Shown: positions 51,348 through 63,177, counted from the first letter of the stretch. The stretch: DNA of 64,000 bases from Gossypium raimondii (GCF_025698545.1 NC_068572.1:682001-746000), one strand, 5' to 3'. Notes: a model not told the origin generated them from the sequence alone. Numbers and translations: made by a program.

Positions 51348-52280
51348 AATGTATATGCTGTTGTACTTTATTTTATAGCAATCAATTAAGGAAAATTTAA
51401 AAATGTTCATAAAAACGTTTAATATATCTGGTTTATGACCATATTATTGGTAGAAAAATTTATGTTACCTAAAATGTAATTTAATTTACTAATACCATAG
51501 GAGGGTTTTTATCCAAACATGTAAAATTCTAGATAAGTTTGATGTGCAATATTTGGCATCATATTACATCGCCACGTGTATTTTTTGAAAATGATGTTAG
51601 ATACTTTCAATATAAATTTATTTATTGTGGTTAATTACATAAAATTAAAGTTTATGTATCAAATTGTACATCAAAATAAAGTTCATGTATAAAACCGATA
51701 TTTATCGTTATTTTCTTTTACTTTCTAAATAGTTACGAAAAATTAAATATAATATGCTCAAAGTGACTACATTATTAATAACTTTATGTTTTTGTTATTC
51801 AACTTCAAAAAGTTAGAAATAATCGCTGAACTATTTGAAAGTTTTCATTTAAGTTACTATGCTGTTAAAATCACTACTATATGTCCTCTGCTTGCACCAT
51901 TGCATCAGTCGAAAGCTCTCATTCCCCTTCTCTTCTACAATTCAGGTTTTTTCATAAAACAACTTTGAACATCATAAATCTACAAGCTAAAATCCAAACA
52001 ACTTTCTTCTTCAATCCTTGACATTAACCATCAGATTGACTTGGATTTAAAGTATATTCTTCTACTCGTCTATGAGTAATGATCTACTGTACCGATCGTC
52101 GAATCATTATTTGGACCATTTTATAATCTTTTAATAAACTTATTAATAGTTTAACCTACTATAAAAAAAAAGAAAAAACAACCATGTCAACAACTTGGGA
52201 GGAAGACAAAAGGGGCACCTTGGAGATTTAATCACTTAAATTTTCATGAAATTATATATTAATAAAATGGTAAAATTGCT
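51348..52280. other. AT-rich intergenic spacer
   Basis: No gene or strong repeat recognised. 'caagttcatgtat/aagtttatgtat' short repeats near 51640-51690. Confidence 0.45.
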
Positions 52281-53359
52281 GCTATTTTACTTATCTAACC
52301 CACAAAATTTAATATTTACAAAAATGACATTAGTTTAAAAATATTTACCAAAATAACCTGAAATAAACAGTAGATTTAGGTTTTTGGGATCCCAATGGCT
52401 AGCACTACCTAGTGTTTTGGCCCCATGGTTACCTGATGATTGTGTCAGGTTTTAAAAGAAATGATTTTTTTTTTTTTAGTTTGGGAACCTAATGGCGGAC
52501 ACCAGGATATTTTTTTTTAAAAATCATATCATACTGGTATACAAAAATACTAGTATTTAATAATTTTTTTTTGGTTCTGGCCATGTAATGGTCGGCACCA
52601 AAGACATTAAAATGTTTTTTTTTGTGCCGGCCGACTCCAGGTACAATTTTCGGTTCCCAAGACATTTTTTTTTACTTTGGGACACTAATGGTCGGTATTA
52701 GTGTATTTAAAATTTTTTTACATGGCCAGCACCAAGTATAATTTTCGGCTCCCAATGTATTTTTTTTTTAATTTTGGAACATTGTTGGTTGGCACCAGTG
52801 TATTTAATTTTTTTAGGGTCCTAGCCATCAGTGTCCCAAAGTAAAAAAAAAAAAATTTGCCTTAGGGACCGAAAATTGTACCTGGTGCCGGCCATCTACT
52901 GGCTAGCACCAAAATTTTTTTTATTAAATGTACTTGGTGCCGACCATTACATGACCAGCTCCTAAATTTTTTTTAAATATACTGGTATCGACTATCAGTG
53001 TCCCAAAATAAAAAAAAATATACATCTTGGGAACTGGAAATTGTATTTGGTGCAGGCCATTACATGGTCAGAACCAAAATTTTTTTATTAAATATTGGTA
53101 TTTTTGTATATCAATATGATATGATTTAAAAAAAAAACCCTGGTGCCGGCTATTGGGTTTCCAAACTCAAAAAAATCATTTTTTTAAAGCCTGACACAAT
53201 CATCAGGTAATCATGGGGTCAAAACACTAGGTAGTATCGGCCATTGGGTTCCCAAAACCCAAATCTACGGTTTATTTCAGGTCATTTTGATAAATGTTTT
53301 TGAAGTAGAATTATTTTTGTAAATATTAAATTTTTTTTGTGTTAGATGGGTAAAATAGC
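52281..53359. repeat. ~1.08-kb near-perfect hairpin element
   Basis: The left arm begins GCTATTTTAC and the right arm ends GTAAAATAGC. Arms of ~500 bp remain alignable throughout: 'aacctgaaataaacagtaga' pairs with 'acggtttatttcaggt', 'ccatggttacctgatgattg' with 'caatcatcaggtaatcatgg', and 'tagcactacctagtgttttg' with 'caaaacactaggtagtatcg'. The central part has several shorter repeats of 'ggtgccggccat' type. TAAAATT occurs just outside both ends, a possible 7-8 bp target duplication. No coding frame. Class unknown: a fold-back or hAT/Mutator-like non-autonomous element. Confidence 0.85.
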
Positions 53360-53638
53360 TTAAAATTTCACATTAAACTCTTAATAATTTATGACAAATT
53401 TCTGACTTTCAAGTACTCTCCATCTTCCACAAGCAGAGATGTACTTAAAGCAAAAAAAAAAGGTCAATATTTTCCTAAAACATTGTTCGAAATGAAGTTG
53501 TTGAAAATGGAGCAGTTTAACACCAGCACTGCAACAACAACAACTCCAATCCACTACCTAAAATGGCAGAATCAAATATATGTACATACACATATACATA
53601 TATCTAATCCATTAACCATCCATTCCATTTTCATCCCC

Positions 53639-53646
53639 TATATAAA
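53639..53646 (+). promoter_or_regulatory. TATA box of the first CASP gene
   Basis: TATATAAA lies 91 bp before the ATG. The second CASP gene has the same octamer 78 bp before its ATG. Confidence 0.75.
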
Positions 53647-53736
53647 CCAACATTCCACTAACCATTTTTCTCATCAAAATCTTAAATTCCCATTTCTCTT
53701 TTCAACAAACAAACACACATATATTCTCTCTCTCTA

Positions 53737-55712
53737 ATGGCGACAGCTGAGAAAAGCGGTGAAATAGCAATCAACATGTCGGAGACAAAAGCCAGTACTA
53801 AAGGAAAAGCTCCATTGTTAAACTCTTCCAAAGCTTTCGCCGTCGTCGAACCACCGAACCGAGGAGCCAAAAGAGGTATCGCCATTGGTGATTTCTTTTT
53901 GAGACTATGTGCCCTTGGAGCCGCCCTCGGTGCCGCTATATCAATGGGGACCGCCGATCAACTTCTCCCTTTTACAACTCAGTTCCTCCAATTCGAAGCT
54001 CAATACGATGATTTTGATGCTTTCCGGTATGTTTTCTTTTTCTATAATTTTATTTTTTGGGGAAATTAACATTTAATCCTTAAACTTGTTAATTGTTTAC
54101 ATTTTGGTCCTTTAATATTTTTTTTTTGGATCCACGTTAGTTTTGGAGCTTGGTAGATTTTTTTTCCTCAATTTATCTTTCAACTTTGAGATTGTGTATA
54201 CCATCATTTGAATTTTTTGTATTTTTATTTTATATAAAATTATAAATTTTAGATGATGATAGAAAAAACCTTGACTTTCTTAAAATAGAAAATTTATGTT
54301 TTAGCTTCTCTAAAATTTTAAAATATTATAAACTAATATATAATAAAATTATATTTTAATCCCTAAAATAAAAAAAAATTGTGATTTAATCTTTTGGCTC
54401 TCGTACAAAGTTTGAATTTATGTTCAATCCTTACAAAATAATTTCCTGTCTTCATCCCTATGTGTTTTACGTCAAAATTTTAATCAAAATATGTTAACTA
54501 TTTGAATAAAATATTAAATTTATTCTTTCTTTTAAAAGTTAATAAAAATTATAAAAGTAAAAGGAATCAAATTATATCAAATTAAAATATAATGATAAAT
54601 TCTCAAATTTAAACATAATTGAAGGATGAAAATCGTAATTTGATCAAATTCAAATAAATATGTGTTATCTAATATATATATATATATATATATTAATTAT
54701 GTAGGTATTTTGTGATCTCACTTGCCATGGTTACTGGTTATCTTCTCCTTTCATTGCCATTTTCCATAGTCTGCATCATTCGGCCACTTGCAACAGCTCC
54801 AAGGCTCTTCCTTGTCATCTTTGATAGTGTAAGTTAAACTCGGGAACCAGTAGTCAAAAAATTGGTTTAATTTCATTAAATGTCCTGAAATTATCGTCTG
54901 TATTTTAAATTGGTCATAAATTTCAAAAGTTCTAATTATGTCTTCAAAGTTTTAGCATTGTAACGATTAGGTCATTCTGAAAATTTAGTTGCCAATTTAG
55001 ACATTAACTGTCGATTTAAATATGAGGTGGGTTTATATTTAGAATATGTATACTTATAGTTTCTTTTATCAAATCACGTTTTTACAATTTGATCCATTTA
55101 TTTTAAATATATTCCACATAAAGTTCGAGTTAGTATTTAATGCTCAAGCTAGTAACTCGATTGATATTCGATACTTTTAAAAGTTTAATTAGAATGTTAG
55201 TCATAATTTAAAGATATATAGTGCAATTAACTGTCGTATTTAAAATTTCCTTAATGTGAGGGGAGCCAAAGGTGACCCCTTCAAAAATTTGTAAAGTTGG
55301 CATTAAGCTCTTCAAAATTTTTGAAAATTTCAATTAGACCCTCCCAACTTAATGCCACGTTCCGCCACTGGTTTTCAACCAAGATCGAAACATGAATACA
55401 GGGATTTAACCCTCATACCAAAATCTCAATAATATTTAATTACCGAGTATAATCTATTCATCATTATGATCGTTATTTTATGATGTCTAATTACAGATAA
55501 TGGGGGGTGTAACCATAGCAGCAGGTTCAGCTGCTGCAGCAATTGTATATGTGGCTCATACAGGGAACCCAAACACCAATTGGCTTCCTATTTGTCAACA
55601 GTACGGTGATTATTGCCAAAGTGCAAGTGGAGCAGTGATAGGTTCTTTAATAGCTGGTGCAGTCCTCTTCTTTATAGTTATACTTTCAGCTTTTGCTCTT
55701 AAAAGAAGCTGA
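53737..55712 (+). CDS. CASP: Casparian strip membrane protein, copy a
   Basis: CASPs are four-pass membrane scaffolds that mark the endodermal domain where lignin of the Casparian strip is laid down. Exons: 53737-54026, 54705-54828, 55497-55712; in frame, 209 aa. The N-terminal cytosolic part (to about residue 52) is variable. TM1 contains the conserved Arg ([18 protein letters not shown]). Extracellular loop 1 is [22 protein letters not shown]2 is [19 protein letters not shown], and TM3 begins after the conserved Asp of LFLVIFDS. Loop 2 is [22 protein letters not shown]4 ends ALKRS. The usual LPFFTQF loop motif reads LPFTTQF here. It is a tandem paralogue of the gene at 61240, with identical exon structure; both introns carry repeat-G material. 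Confidence 0.95.
54260..54470 (+). repeat. Repeat G copy in CASP-a intron 1
   Basis: Blocks 'cttaaaatagaaaatttatg', 'aaaattatattttaatccc', 'gtgatttaatcttttgg' and 'ttcctgtcttcatccct'. Confidence 0.5.
54670..54693. repeat. (AT)n microsatellite before the CASP-a exon 2 acceptor
   Basis: A run of alternating TA at the end of intron 1. The second CASP gene has a (TG)n(TA)n tract at the same place (about 62119-62140). Confidence 0.85.
55255..55375 (-). repeat. Repeat G-like fragment in CASP-a intron 2
   Basis: 'gaggggagccaaaggtgacccc' and 'cgttccgccactgg' resemble the termini of the family at 27010. Confidence 0.4.
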
Positions 55713-55854
55713 AAAAACCACTTCCCATGGAAGTTAAGTTTCCATTGATTTATGAAAAAAAAGCATTTGAATGATTTCCTTTGCTTTTTTTGGTGTGTAA
55801 TCTTATGTTCCCAACTTTCTTTTTAAATGTTGAATGTAATACACTTTCATTCTA

Positions 55855-56545
55855 TGTAAGTCCCTTTACTCTCTAAAAATTTGAATTCTATCCCTTTGCT
55901 TTTTTATTTTTGAATTCTTGCCCAATTGTTAACTTTGTTAATTTTTTTCTGTTAAAATTCATTTTCATTACTGTTATAAAGAACGTTGATAATGGTGGTA
56001 AAAAGATCGCAAAACAATAAGAAAAGAAAAATAAGAACACACAAATTTTACGTGAAAACCCTTTTGAAAAAAAAAATCACGAGCAAATGAGAAGAAATTC
56101 ACTAATATTGAAAAACGAATGATATAAGAGGAGTTTTTACTCCATCTATTTAAGGATTGAAAAACTCTATTCTAATCAAAGTCAAATTGTAGAAGTATAA
56201 TTCTATATGGACTCAACTTGTGACCCTCGGCCTCTCGCCCCATAGATTCCTTCATTTTGTCACTATATTTATTCTTCAACAAGTGACGAGATTCGGGTCA
56301 TACAATCACTAACAATTATAATTTTATTCTTTTTGTTACATAGTTAACAAGAGAGTATTTTCTTATTTCAAAATGTCACACCGATGAATTTAACAAAAGA
56401 ATTTTAATGGTGTTAACAATTAGACCTAAATTTTGAATTCTAAAAAGTAAAAGGGCCAAATTCTTAAAATAAAAATAGAGAAAATAAATTCCAATTTTCT
56501 AAAAGTATAGATACCTAGAGCATATTTTAACCATTATACAATGTA
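55855..56545. repeat. MITE-D copy 2, split by an LTR remnant
   Basis: The left half ('gtaagtccctttactctcta', 'ttgaattctatccctttgc') lies before 55982 and the right half ('caaaatgtcacaccgatgaa', 'aaagggccaaattcttaaaa') after 56326. The copy at 38205 has the two halves joined, so the LTR sequence inserted into this element. Confidence 0.7.
55982..56326 (-). mobile_element. Solo LTR remnant, Ty1/copia family
   Basis: Minus orientation. Ends are of the TGTTAG...ATCAAC type, and the body matches the LTR-like sequences at 57688 and 59341. No internal region is attached. It is a fossil nested in MITE-D copy 2. Divergence from the other two LTRs is visible throughout, so it is not recent. Confidence 0.7.
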
Positions 56546-57059
56546 AATCTGTCATTCAATGTTCCTACTTCCAATTTTCATTATAAAAGTTGTGCTCTAA
56601 GCCAAACTTTGTGTACTTATTAAAGAAATGAAAATCATTATTAACTTGATCAAAGAGATTAATTGATACAACTTAAGAGTTTGTAAGTTTAATTAATTTT
56701 TCATCAAAGTTTAAGGGTTTAGCTAAAATAAATAAATTTGGGTAAATTCAATTATTAATCCTAATCAATTTAGTCCAAATTTCACTAAAAATCAATTTGA
56801 TCCAAATTCAAAATTTTGTTTTAATCCCAAATATTGAAAGAAATTCAATCTAAAACCTCAATTCAATAATACAAGGCCCAATAAGCTCGAAATTAAAATG
56901 CTTAGAGAAAATTAACACCCACAATACGAGAGAAAATTTTATTTAACAAATTTATAAAAAAATTGATATAAAAGTCAAATGTGGCTTTGGGTTTAAATCT
57001 TATAATCTTCATCATGTGTATGTATTTTGCTAAATTTATCAAAATATAAAAGACATGAA

Positions 57060-57560
57060 TACACTAAAAATAATATTTGTTACTTTATAAAAGGAATGTG
57101 CTTTTGGTAATTTCACAACTGAGTTATGACCCGGTTGATGGATGATACCAACTCAATCAAACTCTTAATAATTATACAGAGAGATATTTAAAAAATATAT
57201 TTATAAAAAATTGATATATAAACAAATAAAGATATTTAAAACCATTGTGTTTTAAATTCAAAACCATAATATGCATTCTTGTTTTATATATAAATGATGT
57301 AAAAGGATAAAAATACCCTCGAAATAATATAATTTATCTTGTAAAACAATGATATTTTAGTCATGATCTAACTAAGTTAGTGTCTAATTGACTTGTGACA
57401 CCAACTCAGTCAAGTGCTTAACCTATGTTATACTATATTTTTATCGAGTTAGTGTCATCTATAGCCAGGTCCTAACTCAGTTGTTAAATTTCCAAAAAAA
57501 CATTTATTTTAACAAAGAGATATATATGAATGTAAGGGTATTTTTGTCTTTTTCTATAGA
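57060..57560. repeat. Inverted-repeat element, family H copy 1
   Basis: 'ggtaatttcacaactgagtt' with 'atgacccggttgatggatga' near 57114 is mirrored by 'tcatctatagccaggtccta' with 'actcagttgttaaatttcc' near 57449. A related element lies at 60265-60650. Confidence 0.6.
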
Positions 57561-57687
57561 ATCAGAAAAATATATACTTATGATGAGATTTGAATCAAGA
57601 CACTAAACACACAATCTCTCAACTTCACCGTTTTAACCAGAGTAATATTTGATTTTTACATTAATTCCTAATAATTATGTTATAGTG

Positions 57688-58180
57688 AATGTTGATAATG
57701 ACAATAGAATGATCGCAAAATAAGAAAAATAAGAACACACAGATTCCCTTATTTTGCCACTGTATTTATTTCTTCAATAAGTAACGGGATTTGGGTCACA
57801 CAAACTCTAATAATCTCCACATTGATACACGAATTCTCAACGAACAAGTTCTCTACCTCTTCCACAAAACCTCTAAAAGGGTATTCTTCACCAATAAACA
57901 TCAACCAAGTCCAAGCAATGCTCAAACTTGGTTATAGGAAGTGATTTAGTCATCAAATCTGCAGAATTATCACGAGTACTAATTTTGCTCACAACAATAT
58001 ATTATCACGAACAACAATATCATATACAAAATGATACTGAATATCAATGTGCTTTGTTCTCTCATGAAACATTTGATCATTTGTAAGGAATATGACAGTC
58101 TGACTATCACAAAATACTGTACTGATATGAAAGTCTTTATTGAGTTGACTAATATAAATTTTTTTATTATTTTAAACAAA
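57688..58180 (-). mobile_element. Ty1/copia fragment: LTR part plus 3' end of pol
   Basis: 57688-57815 matches the LTR family. 57830-58180, read on the minus strand, contains short stretches resembling copia RNase H (for example a DSQ-type and a HIDIQYHF-type motif), placed correctly next to a 3' LTR. The element is broken and incomplete, with several interruptions, and is clearly old. Confidence 0.7.
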
Positions 58181-58729
58181 TTTTTGACAAACACTTAAAA
58201 ACATAATGTAAAACACGTTTTTTAAACATGTTTTTTCCGACCCTAATTTTGTGGGTATAATTTTATTTTTCTAACACTAACCTTTAATGGTCAAAAGATG
58301 AAGGAAGAAGGGATTAGTTTCAACCCCACATCTTCCATTTTTCCCTCTTACAAAAAATAAAGCCTTTTGCCCTAAGTTTGCCTACAAAAACTACTGCTTT
58401 GCTTGTTTTATGCCAACTCAAAAAGTTCATTTCAGGAAAAAAAAAAACCCACTACCCTTTGGCTCTTGTTATTTGATTATGACCTTCAAGCTTTGTTTTA
58501 TGGCTTCAGATCTCCATAAATATCTTCCTTCTACCCTTCTCTTAATACTTCAATCTTTCCCCATGGCAGATATATATATATATATGTATATATCTGTATA
58601 GAGAAATATGAGCTTCGTGTTGAAGAGATTGTGAAGATCATTAACATCAGCATTAGCATCATCCCATAGCATATTGCACTGTTCCATGCATTGTTATCAA
58701 GCATGACATGCAACCATGCATATGTTTTG

Positions 58730-58860
58730 GCATCCATGTGTGTATCATGTATGTGCCTGGCTCCCTGTATGCCATCCGCAGAACCTATCGAACAACGATG
58801 GCATCTGTGAATGGCGTATGAGGAGTCAAGCATATATTTCTACATATATATATATATATC
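58730..58860 (+). ncRNA. MIR160: MIR160 precursor (microRNA miR160)
   Basis: miR160 silences ARF10/16/17-type auxin response factors and shapes root cap, leaf and flower development. The mature 5p strand lies at 58754-58774 (starts TGCCTGGCTCCC, ends TATGCCA) and agrees at all 21 positions with the conserved plant miR160 as I recall it. The 3p strand lies at 58814-58834 (starts GCGTATGAGGAG, ends AAGCATA). With 2-nt 3' overhangs, 17 of 19 duplex positions pair, counting G-U, with mismatches at 5p positions 4 and 12. The 39-nt loop is 58775-58813. The lower stem continues into 'atgtatg' and the AT-rich 3' side. An ATAAATA (58516-58522) could be the TATA element of the primary transcript. The gene lies between the two CASP genes on the same strand. 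Confidence 0.95.
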
Positions 58861-59340
58861 TCCATCAATATACTTCTTTTGCAGGCTCTACTTTTTTCAT
58901 CTTCTTGCTTTCCAGTTAAACTAAAGGGCTTCAAGGTACTTCATTTTCCTCATCCTCATCTTCTGCTTTAGTCTTAATATCTGTTATTAGGGATTTTCTT
59001 CTTCTTTGCTATTATTGTTATTTAGTACTCAAGTCTTGTCTGATGGATTTTTCATGTGATCTCTGCTAACTTTATCTTATCACTGTGTTTTCAAATAAAT
59101 AATCTCAGTTCTTTAATCATTCATTTAAGTTAAGCTCTTATAGACAAGCATAAAAAGCAAAGGGATAATGGAAGTTCTTCAACTTCCACTGTAGTTTGAA
59201 TGAAATTTACAGTAATATGATATTACAGATTAATTCTAGTAATTTGTATGTTCTATCTGTAACTTTTTTGCTTAAAAAATATGAATTATGGAAATAAGAA
59301 ATGAATTTGATTACAGTATATCAATCTTCCAATTAAATCA

Positions 59341-59655
59341 CGTCGATAATGATAATATGATGATCGTAAAGCAATAAGAAAAAAGGAAAAATAAAACAGA
59401 ACGGGGAAATTCTTTCGAGAAAAAATCACGGACAGAAGAGGAGAAATTCACTAATATTGAAAACTAGAACGTTACAAGAGGAGTTTCGACTATATCTATT
59501 TAAAATTTGAAAAACCCTATTATAATCAATATCAAATAGAAGAAGTGTAGTTTTATACATATTCTACTTGTGTGCCATGGTCCGTACCATTTTTGCAACT
59601 GTATTTATTTCTTCAACAAGTGACAGGATTCGGGTCATACAAACTCGAACAACCT
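59341..59655 (-). mobile_element. Solo LTR remnant, Ty1/copia family
   Basis: Third LTR of the family in this interval, same orientation as the other two, with no internal region attached. A fossil, diverged from its relatives. Confidence 0.65.
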
Positions 59656-60264
59656 GCATTGTAGATTTACCATAATCTAATTTTTATTTAAGTATTTAAT
59701 TCTGTTGATGTTACCCATCAATCGAGTACCAATGGACGTACAATTTTTTCTACTGGAATTAGTACATATCGATTCTAGTCTATTTCAGTGTATCATTTCA
59801 AATTGATTGACATTTAAAAAAAATATTTACAAATACCAAATAAATGATATTGAATAAAGTTTAAATATAAAATATTCATCAATTACATAAGATTTTTTAT
59901 AAAAGAAACTGAAGGATGAGTACGGATTTTTTCTTTGATATTTGGGTCAGTGGATTTTTATTATTATATTTTAAATATGAAAGTATGTTTGAGAAAAAAA
60001 ATGTTAAACTTTACTTTTCTTTGTAATATTTTTTTTATTGGTCATTATATTCCAATTAAATCTTTCGTATAATAGTAAATAGTTAAAAGTTTTATATTTT
60101 TTAACATTATTCATGCATCAGATGCACCATGTTCTAGCCGGTGCGACTGGTGAAAATCGAAATTTTCACCAGTGCAAAAAAAAAGTGTTGCTTGTTCCGT
60201 TTTAGCACTAGAACAGTGCGCACTGAATAATACGGTCGAAACCGGTGCGAAATCGGTCACCATA

Positions 60265-60650
60265 ATCCCATCTCAGTTGTGAAATTACCAAAATCCCTTT
60301 CCATTTACAAAGTTATAAACGTTACAATAAGGGTGTTTTTGTTTTACATTGTTATATAAAATATAAAGAAATAAGCATCTTTACCATTTCAATAAAAGTC
60401 TCATTTATTTTTTTATATCATTTTTTTATAAATATATTTGTTAAACAATTTTTTACTTACAACGGGTGTCATTATTTAGTATGTATATAAGATGTAAAGA
60501 GATAAAATAGCCTCAAAATAATATGAATTACTTTATAAAAAATAATATTTTAATTATTATCTAACTGTATTAATGCCCAATTAACTCATGGTGTTTTATA
60601 TAAAAAAATATATATATATATATATAATCAACTCTACAATGAGAGTTTTA
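60265..60650. repeat. Inverted-repeat element, family H copy 2
   Basis: Left 'tctcagttgtgaaattaccaaaa'. The right part has 'attatctaactgtattaatg' and 'cccaattaactcatggtgt', as in the copy at 57060. A (TA)n tract lies at 60607-60626. Confidence 0.5.
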
Positions 60651-61154
60651 AACGTACATGTACATTTTCAATTTAAAATCCTAATCCAATGTTATCATCG
60701 TTGATAATTTCATTACAATTTGTCAACTTAACATATATATTTCCGTCAGTCACATGAGCTTAACTTAATCAATATGTCAATAAATTGAAAAATTTTGATA
60801 GGAAATATTTACGATTTTAATTATTGGAATGTGATTCTTAAATCAAAACAATTGGAGGACTTAATTTCTAACCTTTTAAGTACAATGACTAAATCTCAAA
60901 ATTTATTAAAGTACAGGGACAAACAACATATTTAAACCATAAAAAAAAAACTACTCCATCTTCTACTCTCCTAGAAAAATTCTGCATGATTTGTTGGAAA
61001 TGGTGCAAGTAGCAAAACAACTCCAATCTTACATAATAAATTGATACCGTACCAAATACAATATCAAATATATCTCTAACTACACCTAGTCAACTCTATA
61101 TTTTATATTATTTATTTAACCTTACATTTTTATTTTTATTTAATTTCATCCCTC

Positions 61155-61162
61155 TATATAAA
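61155..61162 (+). promoter_or_regulatory. TATA box of the second CASP gene
   Basis: TATATAAA, 78 bp before the ATG, in the same setting (after 'catccctc') as the first CASP gene. Confidence 0.75.
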
Positions 61163-61239
61163 CACGACATTCATCTTTAATCCCATTCATCTTTCAACAA
61201 AACATATTGCTCTTTGATTTCCTTTACAATCTCTCTTTA

Positions 61240-63177
61240 ATGGCGACAGGCAAAAATGGTGAAACAGCTATCAACATGCCAGAGACAAAAGCCAGTGTTA
61301 AGGGAACAGCCCCATTGTTAAACTCCTCGAAAGCTGTCTCCACGGTCGAACACCCGAACCGAGGAGTGAAAAAAGGGTTCGCCATCGGCGACTTCGTTTT
61401 GAGACTATGCGCCCTTGGAGCCGCCCTTGGCGCCACCGTAGCAATGGGGAATGCTGATCAAGTTCTTCCTTTTTTCACTCAGTTCCTCCAATTCGAAGCT
61501 CAGTACGATGATTTCGATACTTTCCGGTATGTTTTTCAAGACTTAAATGATAAATTAAATAGTTAACATTTACAATTTTTTTGTCAATTTGACCGTTATT
61601 TGTTTTTTAGATAAATTTGACCCTCAAACTTTAAAAAAAATTCAATTTAATCATCAGCTTTTTGAAAAATAGTTGAATCTATGTTTTTAATGAAAATACC
61701 GACTAAAATGTGAAAATTTTAAACATAGCATTTTGCATGGCAATCTAAGTGTACTTTATGCTAATATTTTTTGAATTTTTATGAAATTTTTATAATTATT
61801 TTTAAATTTAATTTATTTTTATAAAATTTAAATTATTTATTGATGTGACATATAAAATAAATAATATTATGCCAGCATGAAGTGCACGCGGAATGCAATG
61901 CGAGTTGCCACGCCAATTTCATTAAAAAAAATTAATGCTTTAGTTAGTATTCCATTAAAGAAGGTTTGACACTTTTTGAAAAATTAATGACTAAATTTAA
62001 CTAAAAAATAAAAATAAAAATAAAGGTCAAATTGACCAAATATTATTAAAGTTAAGGACTAAATTTAACATTATAACTTTATTTATTAATCTAATTTTAT
62101 ATTTAACCATATATCATATGTGTGTGTGTATATATATATACTGATTTTAATTATACAGGTTTTTCGTGATGGCAATGGGCATGGTTTCTGGTTATCTTTT
62201 CATTTCATTGCCTTTCTCCATAATTGGCATCATTCGTCCATTTGCAACAAAGCCAAGGCTCTTCCTTGTCATCTTTGATTCAGTAAATTCAACTCACACT
62301 ATATATATATATATATATGAACTTTTTTAGAGTTATTTCAGTTAGAAATTTGATAATTTCGATCGATTTAACCGTTAGTTTAGATATCATGCGAGTATAT
62401 TTAAAACACGTGTACATACTGCATGAATTTAATGTGGATCAATTTCTATAACATGTTGAATCCAACCACGTGTTTATAGTTTGATCCATGCGGAGACGAG
62501 TACAAGGAAGTAGACAGGGGCTTTGGCCTTCAATGGAAACTGGCCTTTTAGTCTCTTTATAAATGATGAAATTAAAAGTTTTTTTGGTAAAATTTCATAT
62601 TGGCTTCCTCAAAAAAATGAAAAGATTTCTATTTTATCCCTTCAAAATGATAAAACCATAAGTTGATATGGATAAAATTACACTTTAGTCTCTCAAAATT
62701 TTCATAACTCAATTTCTATCCTTAAAAAATTTCTAAATTCACCTCTAGATCCCAGTATTTTAAATATGTTACTCATTAGATTCAAGCAGGTATTTAATGC
62801 TTAAACTAATAGCTCGACTGACAAAAGAACTCGAAAACATTTTAAAATTAATCCCATCTCGAAACAAAATAGTATTAAATTAGTGGGTATAATGTATTTG
62901 GTTGTTATGATGGTTATTTTATGGGTTTGAAGGATAATTATTAGTTGTTGGATTGTTGCAGATGATGGCAGCTTTAACCATAGCCGCAGGTTCAGCATCT
63001 GCATCGATGGTGTATTTGGCTCATAACGGGAACGATGACGTGAATTGGCTTCCTTTTTGTCAACAATTTGGTGATTTTTGCCAAAGTGCAAGTGGAGCAG
63101 TGATAGGTTCTCTATTAGCTGCTGCACTCCTCTTGGTTATAATTATCCTTTCAGCTTTTGCTCTTAAACGAAACTAA
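61240..63177 (+). CDS. CASP: Casparian strip membrane protein, copy b
   Basis: Tandem paralogue of the gene at 53737, with the same three-exon structure and phases: 61240-61526, 62159-62282, 62962-63177; 208 aa. It has the same role in defining the Casparian strip membrane domain. Loop 1 reads [20 protein letters not shown] and keeps the canonical LPFFTQF. TM1 keeps Arg ([18 protein letters not shown]) and TM3 keeps Asp (LFLVIFDS). Loop 2 is [20 protein letters not shown], with both conserved Cys. It ends ALKRN. The start is the ATG of [20 protein letters not shown], aligned with [20 protein letters not shown] of copy a. Intron 1 holds a MITE-E copy and intron 2 a repeat-G copy. The 3' UTR shares a block with copy a. 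Confidence 0.95.
61570..62070. repeat. MITE-E copy 3 in CASP-b intron 1
   Basis: The left part 'caatttgaccgttatttg' with 'ttcaatttaatcatcag' pairs with the right part 'atgactaaatttaactaa' and 'ggtcaaattgaccaaatatt'. The centre has 'gtgtactttatgctaat' and 'gccagcatgaagtgcac'. Confidence 0.65.
62500..62745 (+). repeat. Repeat G copy in CASP-b intron 2
   Basis: Blocks 'gggctttggccttcaatgg', 'ttctattttatcccttcaaa', 'aaaattacactttagtctc' and 'aaattcacctctag'. Confidence 0.5.

Noticed and set aside
57979-58194. A 71-codon minus-strand frame as a host gene
   Set aside because: It overlaps copia pol remains and is in a frame unrelated to any recognisable protein; treated as part of the fossil element.
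58716-58919. A 67-codon plus-strand frame across the MIR160 hairpin
   Set aside because: The frame runs straight through the mature miRNA and loop. The conserved part is explained by the hairpin, and the remainder is low-complexity AT sequence.
62801-63127. A 108-codon minus-strand frame
   Set aside because: Antisense to CASP-b exon 3 and its upstream intron; no recognisable domain.
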